A stretch of 28,558 nucleotides of DNA from CAVWDI01 sp046259385. Lineage in GTDB: Bacteria > Chloroflexota > Anaerolineae > Anaerolineales > UBA4823. Shown piece by piece: positions 1 to 7,406 of the stretch. The notes beneath the pieces are model-generated. The model worked only from the letters and a program-made list of their open reading frames with translations, was not told where the DNA came from and searched no databases. The stretch is taken from the NCBI GenBank assembly GCA_046259385.1, contig JBJYWI010000128.1:1-28558 (forward strand), in the 5' to 3' direction. How positions within the stretch are numbered: the stretch's first letter is position 1; each line of letters starts with the position of its first letter. Made by a program: the position numbers and the translations under genes.

Positions 1-59
1 CAATCCGGGAAGGCGGACTTACGGTCGCTTCCGGCGTTATCACCGAAATTCTGGAATAG
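1..59 (+). CDS. tuf: Elongation factor Tu, C-terminal end (partial)
   Basis: Only the last 18 codons are in the window, reading IREGGLTVASGVITEILE and ending at TAG 57-59. This matches the conserved end of EF-Tu domain 3, the GTPase that brings aminoacyl-tRNA to the ribosome. Its place 9 bp before rpsJ fits the common order rpsL-rpsG-fusA-tuf-rpsJ, so the str and S10 blocks are probably contiguous here. The start lies outside the window. The identification rests on a short but very characteristic tail. Confidence 0.85.
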   Translation, partial: IREGGLTVASGVITEILE

Positions 60-68
60 GGTTCTAAT

Positions 69-377
69 ATGGCAAAACAAAAAATTCGCATCCGTTTAAA
101 AGCTTACGATCACCGTGTGCTGGATCAATCCGCAAAACGAATTGTTGAAACCGCAGAGAGAACAGGCGCAAGAGTAGTTGGCCCGGTACCCTTGCCAACT
201 CGAATAGAAAGGTTTACAATACGCCGCTCAACTTTTATAGATAAAGATTCACACGAGCACTTCGAAATCCGTACACATAATCGACTTATCGATGTTCTCG
301 ACCCTGATTCGAAAACAATTGATATGTTAATGCGTCTGAATTTACCAGCGGGTGTGGATATTGAGATCAAAATTTAA
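69..377 (+). CDS. rpsJ: 30S ribosomal protein S10
   Basis: This 102-residue protein has the usual S10 length and the family landmarks GPVPLPT (about residues 38-44) and RTHNRLIDV (about 68-76). S10 sits in the head of the 30S subunit. In the family it also acts as NusE, pairing with NusB in transcription antitermination. The ATG at 69 follows tuf by 9 bp with only a weak purine-rich ribosome site, so translation may be coupled to tuf. It is the first gene of the S10 block, but the next gene (rplC) comes only after an unusually long 211-bp gap. Confidence 0.98.
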   Translation: MAKQKIRIRLKAYDHRVLDQSAKRIVETAERTGARVVGPVPLPTRIERFTIRRSTFIDKDSHEHFEIRTHNRLIDVLDPDSKTIDMLMRLNLPAGVDIEIKI

Positions 378-588
378 GTGCATTTTGGCTCGAATTTCTA
401 TCAAGTAGAGAAAGTACGGAAATAACAAGTTTATCGAAATTTTGATAAGGCAGTGTAAGAGCGGTTCGGTTGGCGAACCAAAATAACATGCTTCGCGGCT
501 AATCGCCTAACTGCGCTGCCGTAAGGGATGATGCAGCCAAGCCCAGGCTGACAGTCCTAAATAAAATAAAACGCAGGAGATAAAAGAT
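378..588 (+). promoter_or_regulatory. Candidate structured RNA leader between rpsJ and rplC
   Basis: This is the longest gap in the ribosomal block and it holds no plausible gene. Several perfect short stems are visible: GGTTCG 463-468 with CGAACC 474-479, GCTGC 515-519 with GCAGC 533-537, and CAGCC 534-538 with GGCTG 546-550. GCGGC 495-499 can also pair with GCCGT 518-522. Some of these exclude each other because they share bases, as expected of a regulatory switch. A ribosome site (AGGAGA, about 573-578) follows, before the rplC ATG. Autoregulatory mRNA leaders bound by L4 or other operon products are known for S10 operons in other bacteria. Function here is inferred; no known leader family was recognised. 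Confidence 0.5.
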
Positions 589-1218
589 ATGTTGAAAGGG
601 CTGATTGGTAAGAAAGTCGGCATGACCCAGATTTTCGATGATAGTGGAGCTGCGGTTCCTATTACTTTGATCGAGGCTGGGCCTTGTTTTGTTACTAAAT
701 TGAGATTACCCGAAATAGATGGTTACACGGCGGTTCAATTAGGATTTGGAGAATCAAAACCAAAACGCCTTTCAGGAGGCCAGCTTGGGCATTTGAAGCG
801 CAATAACCTTCCCCCATTGCGCTTTTTGCGTGAATTTCGAGTAAAAGAACCTGAGTTAAAGGAAGGCGACAAAATAACCGTAGATATTTTTACGATTGGA
901 GATTCTGTTGATGTAATTGGCACCAGCAAAGGACGAGGATTTCAGGGTGGAGTCAAAAGGTACGGCTTCCGCGGTGGGCCGAGAACTCATGGTCAGTCCG
1001 ATCGGGAGAGAGCACCCGGTTCGCGCGGCTCCGGGACGACCCCCGGAAGAGTGTGGAAAGGCGCCCGTGGTCCTGGTCATATGGGAAATCAGCGTATTAC
1101 AGTTCACAACCTAAAAGTCGAACTTGTCGATGAGGAACGTAATCTTCTTGGTATTCGTGGTGCAGTCCCGGGTTCAAAAGGCGGGATTCTATTGATAAAA
1201 GAAGCACGCAAACAGTGA
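589..1218 (+). CDS. rplC: 50S ribosomal protein L3
   Basis: The protein has 209 residues, the normal L3 length, and starts MLKGLIGKKVGMTQIF, the standard L3 opening. The basic loop that reaches toward the peptidyl transferase centre is visible at about residues 125-165, with GGPRTHGQSDRERAPGS followed by GRVWKGARGPGHMGNQR. L3 binds 23S rRNA early and helps start 50S assembly. AGGAGA about 10 bases before the ATG is a good ribosome site. It is followed 35 bp later by rplD. Confidence 0.98.
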   Translation: MLKGLIGKKVGMTQIFDDSGAAVPITLIEAGPCFVTKLRLPEIDGYTAVQLGFGESKPKRLSGGQLGHLKRNNLPPLRFLREFRVKEPELKEGDKITVDIFTIGDSVDVIGTSKGRGFQGGVKRYGFRGGPRTHGQSDRERAPGSRGSGTTPGRVWKGARGPGHMGNQRITVHNLKVELVDEERNLLGIRGAVPGSKGGILLIKEARKQ

Positions 1219-1253
1219 TGATTTATTCTTAATCGAGTCTGGAGCTTGTTGAA

Positions 1254-1883
1254 ATGAAAGTAGATGTTGTAAATATGATAGGTAAAAAGGTCGACACGCT
1301 AGAACTTCCAGCGGCGATTTTTGAAGCACCGATAAATGTTGATTTGATGCACCAGGCATACACCCGTCAAATGGCGAACGCCCGCCAGGGGACACACAGC
1401 ACTAAGGGCAGAAGTGAAGTGAGAGGTGGAGGCCGTAAACCATGGCGCCAGAAGGGAACCGGTCGAGCGAGGCAGGGTTCGATTAGAGCAGCTCAGTGGG
1501 TGGGAGGAGGGAAGATCCATACACCAAAACCGCGCGATTATTCAAAAGGTCTGCCAAAGAAAATGCGTAAAGCTGCACTAAAGTCTGCTCTATCAGTAAA
1601 AGCTGCTGAACAAAACATTGTTGTTTTGGACGAATTATCCTTACCAGAGATAAAGACACGATTGATGGTTCAAGCATTGGATGTATTGGCTGGAGATGCA
1701 AGCGCACTGCTGCTTATACCAGAATCTAACGGAGATTTCGATTCAATCATTCTTTCAACTAGAAATATTCCTGATGCGAAAACACTCATGGCAAGCTACT
1801 TGAATATAAGTGATTTGTTTAGTTATGAGAAACTGATTTTTCCGGTTGGCGTATTAGATGTTATCGCTTCATATTTAGATTAA
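1254..1883 (+). CDS. rplD: 50S ribosomal protein L4
   Basis: This 209-residue L4 has the conserved extended-loop signature GGGRKPWRQKGTGRARQGS at about residues 58-76, the part that lines the exit tunnel. L4 binds 23S rRNA domain I. In Escherichia coli it also represses its own S10 operon through the mRNA leader, which makes it a candidate ligand for the structured gap before rplC; that link is inference. The start MKVDVVNMIGKKV is preceded by a weak ribosome site. Confidence 0.98.
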   Translation: MKVDVVNMIGKKVDTLELPAAIFEAPINVDLMHQAYTRQMANARQGTHSTKGRSEVRGGGRKPWRQKGTGRARQGSIRAAQWVGGGKIHTPKPRDYSKGLPKKMRKAALKSALSVKAAEQNIVVLDELSLPEIKTRLMVQALDVLAGDASALLLIPESNGDFDSIILSTRNIPDAKTLMASYLNISDLFSYEKLIFPVGVLDVIASYLD

Positions 1884-1894
1884 ATGGAGGAGAT

Positions 1895-2197
1895 ATGAAT
1901 TCCGTATTTGATATTGTGCGTCGACCGATAATTACAGAAAAATCCAATTTTCAGAATAGTACTCTTCAACAATATGTTTTTGAAGTTGAATCAATTGCGA
2001 CAAAAAATATGGTTAAAGATGCCGTGGAAGAAATCTTTGATGTTACTGTCCTGCGGGTTAATATGATAAATGTACCTGCGAAAAAATCCCGAAATTTACG
2101 AACCAGACATAGAACAACACGACGGAAAGCATACAAAAAAGCTATCGTTACCCTAGCACCTGGAGATTCAATTCCTGTGTTTGAAGGAGTAATGTAA
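1895..2197 (+). CDS. rplW: 50S ribosomal protein L23
   Basis: The 100-residue protein begins MNSVFDIVRRPIITEKS, the typical L23 start, and carries the basic stretch RNLRTRHRTTRRKAYKKAIV near its end. L23 lies at the tunnel exit and is the docking point for trigger factor and the signal recognition particle. ATGGAGGAGAT just before the ATG is a strong ribosome site. The last base of its TAA is the first base of the rplB ATG (TAATG), so the two genes are translationally coupled. Confidence 0.98.
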   Translation: MNSVFDIVRRPIITEKSNFQNSTLQQYVFEVESIATKNMVKDAVEEIFDVTVLRVNMINVPAKKSRNLRTRHRTTRRKAYKKAIVTLAPGDSIPVFEGVM

Positions 2198-3033
2198 TGG
2201 GTGTAAAAAAGTATAAACCGGTAACTCCCAGTCTGCGAGGAACAACAGGTGCAACTTTTGAAGAAGTAACAAAAACAATTCCGGAGCGTTCACTCACCAG
2301 ACCAAAGAAAAAAAGCGGTGGTCGCAATATGTACGGCCGTATTACCGTTAGACACAGAGGCGGCGGTCATCGGAGAAGATTGAGAATTATCGATTTTAAG
2401 CGGGATAAATATGGAATCCCAGCTAAGGTGGTTGCAATTGAATACGATCCAAACCGTTCAGCCCGAATTGCATTAATCAATTACATCGATGGCGAAAAAA
2501 GGTATATTATTGCGCCTTTGGATATCAGAGTTGGTGATGTGATTGTCTCAGGAACTGATGTCGAAGTTCGACCCGGGAACAGGCTCCCAATTTCCAATAT
2601 CCCGGTTGGCACGATGATCCATAGTGTAGAACTGAAAGAAGGACGCGGAGGTCAACTTGTTAGAGCAGCTGGAGGGGCAGCTCAACTGCTAGCCAAAGAA
2701 GGAGAATATGCGCAAGTACGACTGCCTTCCGGTGAGGTGCGATTGATACTCCAGAAGTGTTATGCGACCGTTGGGCAAGTAGGCAATCTGGATCACAGCA
2801 ATATAAAATTAGGAAAGGCAGGTAAAAAACGCCACCTTGGAATCCGACCAACGGTTCGAGGATCTGCGATGTCTCCGCGTGATCACCCGCATGGGGGTGG
2901 AGAAGGTCGTTCACCAATAGGAATGCCAGGTCCTAAGAGCCCTTGGGGTAAACCTACACTTGGCTATAAGACTCGTAAGAATAAAAAAACGGATAAATAT
3001 ATCGTCCGGCGCAGACGTAAGAAGCGCAGATAG
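2197..3033 (+). CDS. rplB: 50S ribosomal protein L2
   Basis: At 278 residues this matches L2. It has the RNA-binding core RHRGGGHRRRLRIIDFKR (about 49-66) and the C-terminal HPHGGGEGR segment, whose histidine lies near the peptidyl transferase centre. L2 is needed for subunit joining and peptide-bond formation. The C-terminus is very basic (KTDKYIVRRRRKKRR). It overlaps rplW by one base. The 75-bp gap that follows contains a possible promoter. Confidence 0.98.
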   Translation: MGVKKYKPVTPSLRGTTGATFEEVTKTIPERSLTRPKKKSGGRNMYGRITVRHRGGGHRRRLRIIDFKRDKYGIPAKVVAIEYDPNRSARIALINYIDGEKRYIIAPLDIRVGDVIVSGTDVEVRPGNRLPISNIPVGTMIHSVELKEGRGGQLVRAAGGAAQLLAKEGEYAQVRLPSGEVRLILQKCYATVGQVGNLDHSNIKLGKAGKKRHLGIRPTVRGSAMSPRDHPHGGGEGRSPIGMPGPKSPWGKPTLGYKTRKNKKTDKYIVRRRRKKRR

Positions 3034-3035
3034 TC

Positions 3036-3065
3036 TTGATATTGAATATACGAGAAAAATATAAA
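3036..3065 (+). promoter_or_regulatory. Possible internal promoter before rpsS
   Basis: TTGATA at 3036-3041 and TATAAA at 3060-3065 each match the sigma-70 consensus at five of six positions, with an 18-base spacer. They lie in the 75-bp gap after rplB. Transcription would start near 3072, giving a leader of about 37 bases with GGAGAG before the rpsS ATG. The match is good but the surrounding DNA is AT-rich, so chance is possible. Confidence 0.4.
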
Positions 3066-3108
3066 GGAAAGATTTTTACTGGGTGCTACTAGATTTTGGA
3101 GAGTTTAA

Positions 3109-3387
3109 ATGGGAAGATCTTTGAAGAAAGGTCCATATGTGGACCCAAAGTTACTAAATAAAATTGAAAACATGAATGAATCTGGGGATAAAAGAGTAAT
3201 TCGCACCTGGAGTCGAGCAAGCACAATATTTCCACAAATGGTTGGGCATACGATTGCAGTACATGATGGAAGAAGGCACGTTCCAATTTATATTACTGAA
3301 AACATGGTTGGGCATAAACTCGGAGAATTTGCCCCAACCCGTACATATAGAGGCCATCTGCAAGAGAGAAGGGTGCGGAGAGGATAA
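3109..3387 (+). CDS. rpsS: 30S ribosomal protein S19
   Basis: The 92-residue protein starts MGRSLKKGPYVDPKLL and contains HDGRRHVPIYITENMVGHKL (about 48-67), both diagnostic for S19. It sits in the 30S head with S13 and contacts the A-site region and the B1 bridge. GGAGAG lies 7-12 bases before the ATG. rplV follows after 6 bp. Confidence 0.98.
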   Translation: MGRSLKKGPYVDPKLLNKIENMNESGDKRVIRTWSRASTIFPQMVGHTIAVHDGRRHVPIYITENMVGHKLGEFAPTRTYRGHLQERRVRRG

Positions 3388-3393
3388 TTAAAA

Positions 3394-3741
3394 ATGGAGA
3401 CCGATATTTTTGCATCATCTCGATTTGTTCCGGTATCCCCCCAGAAGGTCAGGCTCGTAATTGACCAGGTCCGAGGTAGGGATGTAACAGAAGCAATCAG
3501 TATGTTGAATTTTATTCCTAATAAGGCAGCCAATCCTGTATCCAAGCTGCTGACTTCAGCAATGGCTAATGGAGAGGAAAATTTTGGTGTCAGCAGGGAT
3601 GATTTATTTGTTTATCGTATTTTTGCTGACGCGGCGCCAACGAGGAAATGGAGAAAATTTGGAGCCAGGGGCAGGTTTAAACCCTGGCTGCGGCGTGCCT
3701 CACACATAACAGTAATTCTGCGCGAACGAGAGGAGTCATAA
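3394..3741 (+). CDS. rplV: 50S ribosomal protein L22
   Basis: This 115-residue L22 has the opening helix SPQKVRLVIDQVRGRDVTEA (about 13-32) and the hairpin region PTRKWRKFGARGRFKPWLRR (about 83-102) that extends into the exit tunnel. The hairpin is a known site of macrolide-resistance changes in the family; I see only the ordinary basic loop. It ends with the usual SHITVILRER. Close spacing to rpsS and rpsC indicates one transcript. Confidence 0.98.
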   Translation: METDIFASSRFVPVSPQKVRLVIDQVRGRDVTEAISMLNFIPNKAANPVSKLLTSAMANGEENFGVSRDDLFVYRIFADAAPTRKWRKFGARGRFKPWLRRASHITVILREREES

Positions 3742-3750
3742 GGAGAAAGT

Positions 3751-4428
3751 ATGGGTCGCAAAGTTCATCCAATTGGATTTCGATTAAAGATCAACAAAAC
3801 CTGGGAAGGTCGCTGGTATGCGGAAGGTGAAAACTATGTAGATAATCTTCACCAGGATTTCAAGTTGCGAGAGTTAATTCGGAATGAGTCGCCGCGGGCA
3901 GGAGTCTCCCGCATTGAGATAGAAAGGTTTCCTGGTAAGGTCAAGATTATTGTTCATACGGCGAAACCAGGTATTTTGATCGGGCGAAAAGGAGAGAATG
4001 TTAAAAAACTGCGGAGCCTTCTGGAAGCTGAAGCCGGGAAGAAAATCGACCTCGAGATCAAGGAAATTAAAGACCCGGACCTTGATGCGTATTTAGTCGC
4101 AGGTAATGTTGCAGAACAACTTCAGAGACGCATCAGTTATCAAAGAGCAATGAAAAGAGCCATTCAGCAAGCGATGCGTTCTGGAGCAGAAGGAATACGA
4201 GTTGAGGTTTCAGGTCGGCTAAGTGGGGCTGAGATGGCCCGGTCTATAAATATGATGGAAGGGCAGGTTCCACGGCAGACTTTGCGAGCAGATATCGATT
4301 TCTCAATTGCGGAGGCTTTAACAACTTATGGCCGCATTGGAGTCAAGGTTTGGATTTATAAAGGGGAAGTTCTCCCCGATCTTGAGGAAACACCTGATAC
4401 AACCGAAGGTGTTTATGTCAGTGAATAA
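3751..4428 (+). CDS. rpsC: 30S ribosomal protein S3
   Basis: The 225-residue S3 starts MGRKVHPIGFRL and has a type II KH domain with the GxxG loop in ILIGRKGENVKKLRSLLE (about residues 75-92). The C-terminal domain includes VSGRLSGAEMARS. S3 lies at the mRNA entry channel and contributes to the ribosome's helicase activity. AAGGAGAAAGT before the ATG is a strong ribosome site. A 76-bp AT-rich gap follows, beginning with a T-run after the stop but with no GC stem before it. Confidence 0.98.
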   Translation: MGRKVHPIGFRLKINKTWEGRWYAEGENYVDNLHQDFKLRELIRNESPRAGVSRIEIERFPGKVKIIVHTAKPGILIGRKGENVKKLRSLLEAEAGKKIDLEIKEIKDPDLDAYLVAGNVAEQLQRRISYQRAMKRAIQQAMRSGAEGIRVEVSGRLSGAEMARSINMMEGQVPRQTLRADIDFSIAEALTTYGRIGVKVWIYKGEVLPDLEETPDTTEGVYVSE

Positions 4429-4504
4429 TTTTTTTTGTTTTTGAATATAAATTCATTATTAAGAATAAATTTGTGTTTAGTGTGATGAGAAGAGGTATTG
4501 AAAA

Positions 4505-4933
4505 ATGTTAATGCCGAAAAGAGTTAAATGGCGGAAACAGATGCGTGGACGGATGAAAGGAAACGCATCTCGCGGCACCCAGGTAGCTTTTGGCGATTAC
4601 GGATTGAAAGCGTTAGAACCCGGTTGGGTTTCAGCCCGACAGATTGAAGCCGCCAGAAGGGCAATTGTACGCGCCGTTCGCAGACGGGGAAAGTTCTGGA
4701 TTCGAATTTTCCCAGATAAACCAGTGACCAAAAAGCCTGCTGAAACAAGAATGGGGAAGGGTAAAGGTAATGTGGAATACTGGGTTGCGGTTGTCAAACC
4801 GGGTAGGATTATGTTTGAAATCGGCGGAGGTTTATCAGAAGATATTTCAAAGGAAGCCTTACGTTTAGCGCAGTATAAACTATCGGTCAAGACCAAAATT
4901 GTTGGACGTGAAGACATATTGGGAGGCGAATGA
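4505..4933 (+). CDS. rplP: 50S ribosomal protein L16
   Basis: The 142-residue L16 starts MLMPKRVKWRKQMRGRMKG, the conserved L16 opening; initiation at the second Met (4511) is also possible. The middle holds WIRIFPDKPVTKKPAETRMG, typical of the family. L16 binds the A-site tRNA region of the 50S subunit late in assembly. Its TGA overlaps the rpmC ATG by four bases, an arrangement that couples translation. Confidence 0.97.
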   Translation: MLMPKRVKWRKQMRGRMKGNASRGTQVAFGDYGLKALEPGWVSARQIEAARRAIVRAVRRRGKFWIRIFPDKPVTKKPAETRMGKGKGNVEYWVAVVKPGRIMFEIGGGLSEDISKEALRLAQYKLSVKTKIVGREDILGGE

Positions 4934-5145
4934 TGGCTATTGAAGAACTCCGCAATATGACTTCCGAGGAAATCCAATCAAAGTTGGAAGAATCAAGAGA
5001 AGAATTGATGAATTTGCGATTCCAACAATCTACAGGGGAATTAACCGATCATAACCAGATCCGTTTTATTCGGCGACAAATCGCTCGTTTGCTGACTGTC
5101 CAGCGTGAACGAGAAATTGATCTTGAAATGGAGAGTGAGTCATGA
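4930..5145 (+). CDS. rpmC: 50S ribosomal protein L29
   Basis: The 71-residue protein is two helices with the family pattern LRNMTSEEIQSKLEESREEL and the RIRRQIARLLT-like second helix (here RFIRRQIARLLTV). L29 sits next to L23 at the tunnel exit. Two adjacent ATG codons (4930 and 4933) both fit; GGGAGG just upstream serves either. It overlaps rplP by 4 bp and rpsQ by 4 bp. Confidence 0.96.
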   Translation: MMAIEELRNMTSEEIQSKLEESREELMNLRFQQSTGELTDHNQIRFIRRQIARLLTVQREREIDLEMESES

Positions 5146-5423
5146 ATAACCGAAGGCGAATGACAGGTGTGGTGACGAGCGACAAGATGGATAAGACAGT
5201 CATTGTCGAAGTGACACGCTCATATCGACATCGCTTGTATAAAAAAGTAATCCACAGCCGAAGGAAAGTGATGGCGCATGATGATCACGGGTGTAAATTG
5301 GGAGATAAAGTAATTGTTGTTGAAAGCCGTCCTTTATCAAGGAAAAAGAGATGGGTGGTTCAGGAAATTTTACAACATGACATTGCCGCTGGAGAACCAG
5401 AACTAATGTTGGAGGACGAATAA
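5142..5423 (+). CDS. rpsQ: 30S ribosomal protein S17
   Basis: This 93-residue OB-fold protein contains TGVVTSDKMDKTVIVEVTR (about residues 8-26) and later VVESRPLSRKKRWVV, both hallmarks of S17. S17 is a primary binder of 16S rRNA helix 11. Its ATG overlaps the rpmC stop (ATGA), and its own stop directly abuts the rplN ATG. Confidence 0.98.
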   Translation: MNNRRRMTGVVTSDKMDKTVIVEVTRSYRHRLYKKVIHSRRKVMAHDDHGCKLGDKVIVVESRPLSRKKRWVVQEILQHDIAAGEPELMLEDE

Positions 5424-5795
5424 ATGATCCAGCAGGAATCCAGGATAAAAATCGCAGATAATACAGGAGCACGCGAATTACTGGTGATTCATGTGGTTGG
5501 CGGCTCTTCTCGAAGATATGGCAGGATTGGAGATGTGGTTATCGGAACCGTGAAAGCTGCTACACCACAAGGTACAGTAAAAAAAAGCGATATCGTCCGC
5601 GCAGTTATCGTCAGGTGTGCGAAAGAATGGCGCAGAGATGATGGGTCCACAATTCGCTTTGATGATAACGCGGCTGTGATTCTTGATACTGATGGCCGAA
5701 ATCCAAAAGGCACCCGCATTTTTGGACCTGTGGCGAGAGAACTACGTGAAAAAGGATACATGAAAATTGTATCGCTAGCGCAAGAAGTCCTCTAA
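5424..5795 (+). CDS. rplN: 50S ribosomal protein L14
   Basis: The 123-residue L14 starts MIQQESRIKIADNTGARELL and ends with the standard GPVARELREKGYMKIVSLAQEVL; the central RFDDNAAVI is also typical. L14 forms bridges B5 and B8 with 16S rRNA and binds the silencing factor RsfS in the family. It begins at the base after the rpsQ stop. TTGGAGGACGAATAA across that junction provides the ribosome site. Confidence 0.98.
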   Translation: MIQQESRIKIADNTGARELLVIHVVGGSSRRYGRIGDVVIGTVKAATPQGTVKKSDIVRAVIVRCAKEWRRDDGSTIRFDDNAAVILDTDGRNPKGTRIFGPVARELREKGYMKIVSLAQEVL

Positions 5796-5828
5796 TTGAA
5801 ATTACGCATTATAGAAGGAGCAGGTGTT

Positions 5829-6158
5829 GTGAAGGTAAAAATTCGTAAAGGTGACAAGGTTGAAATTATTAGTGGCCTATTTGAAGACAAAGGCAAGAGA
5901 GGCGAGGTAATTAAGGTGCTGCCAAAGGACGGAAGGGTCGTTGTCCAGGGTGTCAATTTACGCAAAAAGCATCAGCAGCAGGTTCAAACCCAGGGCAGAA
6001 CCCTGTCGCCTGGAATCATTGAATTCGAAGCGCCTATACCAGTCTCCAATGTAATGCTAGTCTGCCCGATTTGTAACCAGCCCTCTCGGATAGGAATAAA
6101 AAGAGTAGGTCAGGAAATTCAACGTGTTTGTAAAAAGTGTAATGCAGAATTTGATTAA
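5829..6158 (+). CDS. rplX: 50S ribosomal protein L24, zinc-ribbon form
   Basis: The KOW domain starts MKVKIRKGDKVEIISGLFED, so I place the start at GTG 5829, eight bases after a strong AGAAGGAG (5813-5820). The reading frame is open back to a TTG at 5796, directly after the rplN stop, but those extra 11 residues are not family-like. The 109-residue product ends in a CxxC (79, 82) and CxxC (101, 104) pair, the zinc-binding version of L24. L24 starts 50S assembly by binding the 5' part of 23S rRNA. Confidence 0.95.
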   Translation: MKVKIRKGDKVEIISGLFEDKGKRGEVIKVLPKDGRVVVQGVNLRKKHQQQVQTQGRTLSPGIIEFEAPIPVSNVMLVCPICNQPSRIGIKRVGQEIQRVCKKCNAEFD

Positions 6159-6181
6159 TTTAACAATTGGAGCAATATTCG

Positions 6182-6730
6182 ATGAGCCTGAGTATTAAAG
6201 AGAGATATAAAGAAGAAGTGATTCCGGCGTTGATGAATTCGCTTAACCTGTCTAACATCATGGAAGTACCACGCGTAAAGAAAGTGGTTGTAAATGTTGG
6301 CGTGGGTGAAGCGATAGATAATGCAAAAGCGCTTGATGCAACTATTTCAGATCTCAGGTTGATCACCGGACAACAACCTGTAGTAACCAAAGCACGTAAG
6401 AGTATAGCGAACTTCAAGCTACGGGAGGGAAGATCAATCGGGGTAAAAGTAACGTTGCGTGGTGATCGCATGTGGGCATTTTTAGATAGATTAATGAATA
6501 TTGCCATGCCGCGTGTTAGAGATTTCCGAGGCGTTTCGCCTAATGCATTTGATGGAAGGGGAAACTACACTTTAGGTTTGCGTGAACAGTTAGTCTTTCC
6601 GGAAATCGATTATGACAAGATTGATAAGATCCGAGGGTTGGAAGTATCCATTGTTACTAGTGCCCGTGATGATGATCAGGGAAGACAATTGCTGCAATTA
6701 TTAGGTATGCCATTCAGGCAGGAAGGATAA
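6182..6730 (+). CDS. rplE: 50S ribosomal protein L5
   Basis: From ATG 6182 the product is 182 residues, beginning MSLSIKERYKEEVIPALM, the expected L5 opening; GGAG at 6169-6172 is well spaced for it. A TTG at 6167 in the same frame is a poorer start because it lies inside that ribosome site. The family segments PRVKKVVVNVGVGEA and FRGVSPNAFDGRGNYTLG are present. L5 holds 5S rRNA in the central protuberance and contacts the P-site tRNA. Confidence 0.97.
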   Translation: MSLSIKERYKEEVIPALMNSLNLSNIMEVPRVKKVVVNVGVGEAIDNAKALDATISDLRLITGQQPVVTKARKSIANFKLREGRSIGVKVTLRGDRMWAFLDRLMNIAMPRVRDFRGVSPNAFDGRGNYTLGLREQLVFPEIDYDKIDKIRGLEVSIVTSARDDDQGRQLLQLLGMPFRQEG

Positions 6731-6734
6731 ATAG

Positions 6735-6917
6735 ATGTCGAAGAAATGTATGCCAATAAGAGAAACTAGGCGTAAGTATCAAACAAGAATTCGGAATCGT
6801 TGCAAAGTATGCGGTAGACCACGCGGATATATACGCAGATTTGGATTATGCCGCATCTGTTTCCGAGAATTGGCGCTAGAAGGAAAAATACCAGGCGTGG
6901 TTAAGTCTTCCTGGTAA
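6735..6917 (+). CDS. rpsN: 30S ribosomal protein S14, short zinc form
   Basis: The 60-residue S14 is the short, type Z form, with four cysteines at 23, 26, 39 and 42 (CKVCGRP and CRICFRE) that would bind one zinc. It ends in the usual GVVKSSW. S14 sits in the 30S head next to S3 and S10. It starts 4 bp after rplE, with AGGAAGG overlapping the rplE end as ribosome site. No long, zinc-free S14 copy is in this window. Confidence 0.98.
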   Translation: MSKKCMPIRETRRKYQTRIRNRCKVCGRPRGYIRRFGLCRICFRELALEGKIPGVVKSSW

Positions 6918-6936
6918 TAAGACTGAGGAGAAGTAA

Positions 6937-7350
6937 ATGAGCGTTAATGATCCTATCGGAGATATGCTAACTCGCATCCGCAATGCAATCATGGCGGATC
7001 ATAAAGTTGTGGCTATACCAGGCTCGAAAATAAAAATCGCGATTGCTCAAATCCTAAAGGAAGAGGGATATATCAGTGATTTTGAAGTTGTTGATGGAAG
7101 AGTTTACAGATCGAAGGTTATCCGTCTGAAACTCAAATATGTCGGTGAGCGTCGAAAAAGGAAACCAGTAATATCAGGCTTGGAGAGAATAAGCCGTCCC
7201 GGAAGAAGGATTTATACAGGTAAGCAGGATATCCCCTGGGTACTTTCTGGGATTGGCGTAGCCATATTGTCAACTCCGAAAGGTGTTATGACAGGACAGC
7301 GAGCCAGGCAATTAGGCGTTGGCGGCGAGGTTTTGTGCAAGGTTTGGTAA
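6937..7350 (+). CDS. rpsH: 30S ribosomal protein S8
   Basis: This 137-residue protein starts MSVNDPIGDMLTRIRNA and ends with VLSGIGVAILSTPKGVMT plus GGEVLCKVW, a full S8. S8 is a primary 16S rRNA binder (helices 21 and 25). In E. coli it is the translational repressor of the spc operon, acting at the rplE region; I did not find a clear mimic of the 16S site here. A good TGAGGAGAAGTAA precedes the ATG. Confidence 0.98.
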   Translation: MSVNDPIGDMLTRIRNAIMADHKVVAIPGSKIKIAIAQILKEEGYISDFEVVDGRVYRSKVIRLKLKYVGERRKRKPVISGLERISRPGRRIYTGKQDIPWVLSGIGVAILSTPKGVMTGQRARQLGVGGEVLCKVW

Positions 7351-7406
7351 TCTGAGAGATAAGTTTATAAAATAAGTAATCTCCCGGATGATTGGAGGTA
7401 AAAGAA

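Noticed and set aside
125..370. Long minus-strand frame opposite rpsJ, and similar frames opposite other ribosomal genes
   Set aside because: These mirror strongly conserved plus-strand genes and have no ribosome sites or family features.
4429..4504. T-run and AT-rich inverted repeat after rpsC as a terminator
   Set aside because: The T-run has no GC stem before it, and the block plainly continues into rplP.
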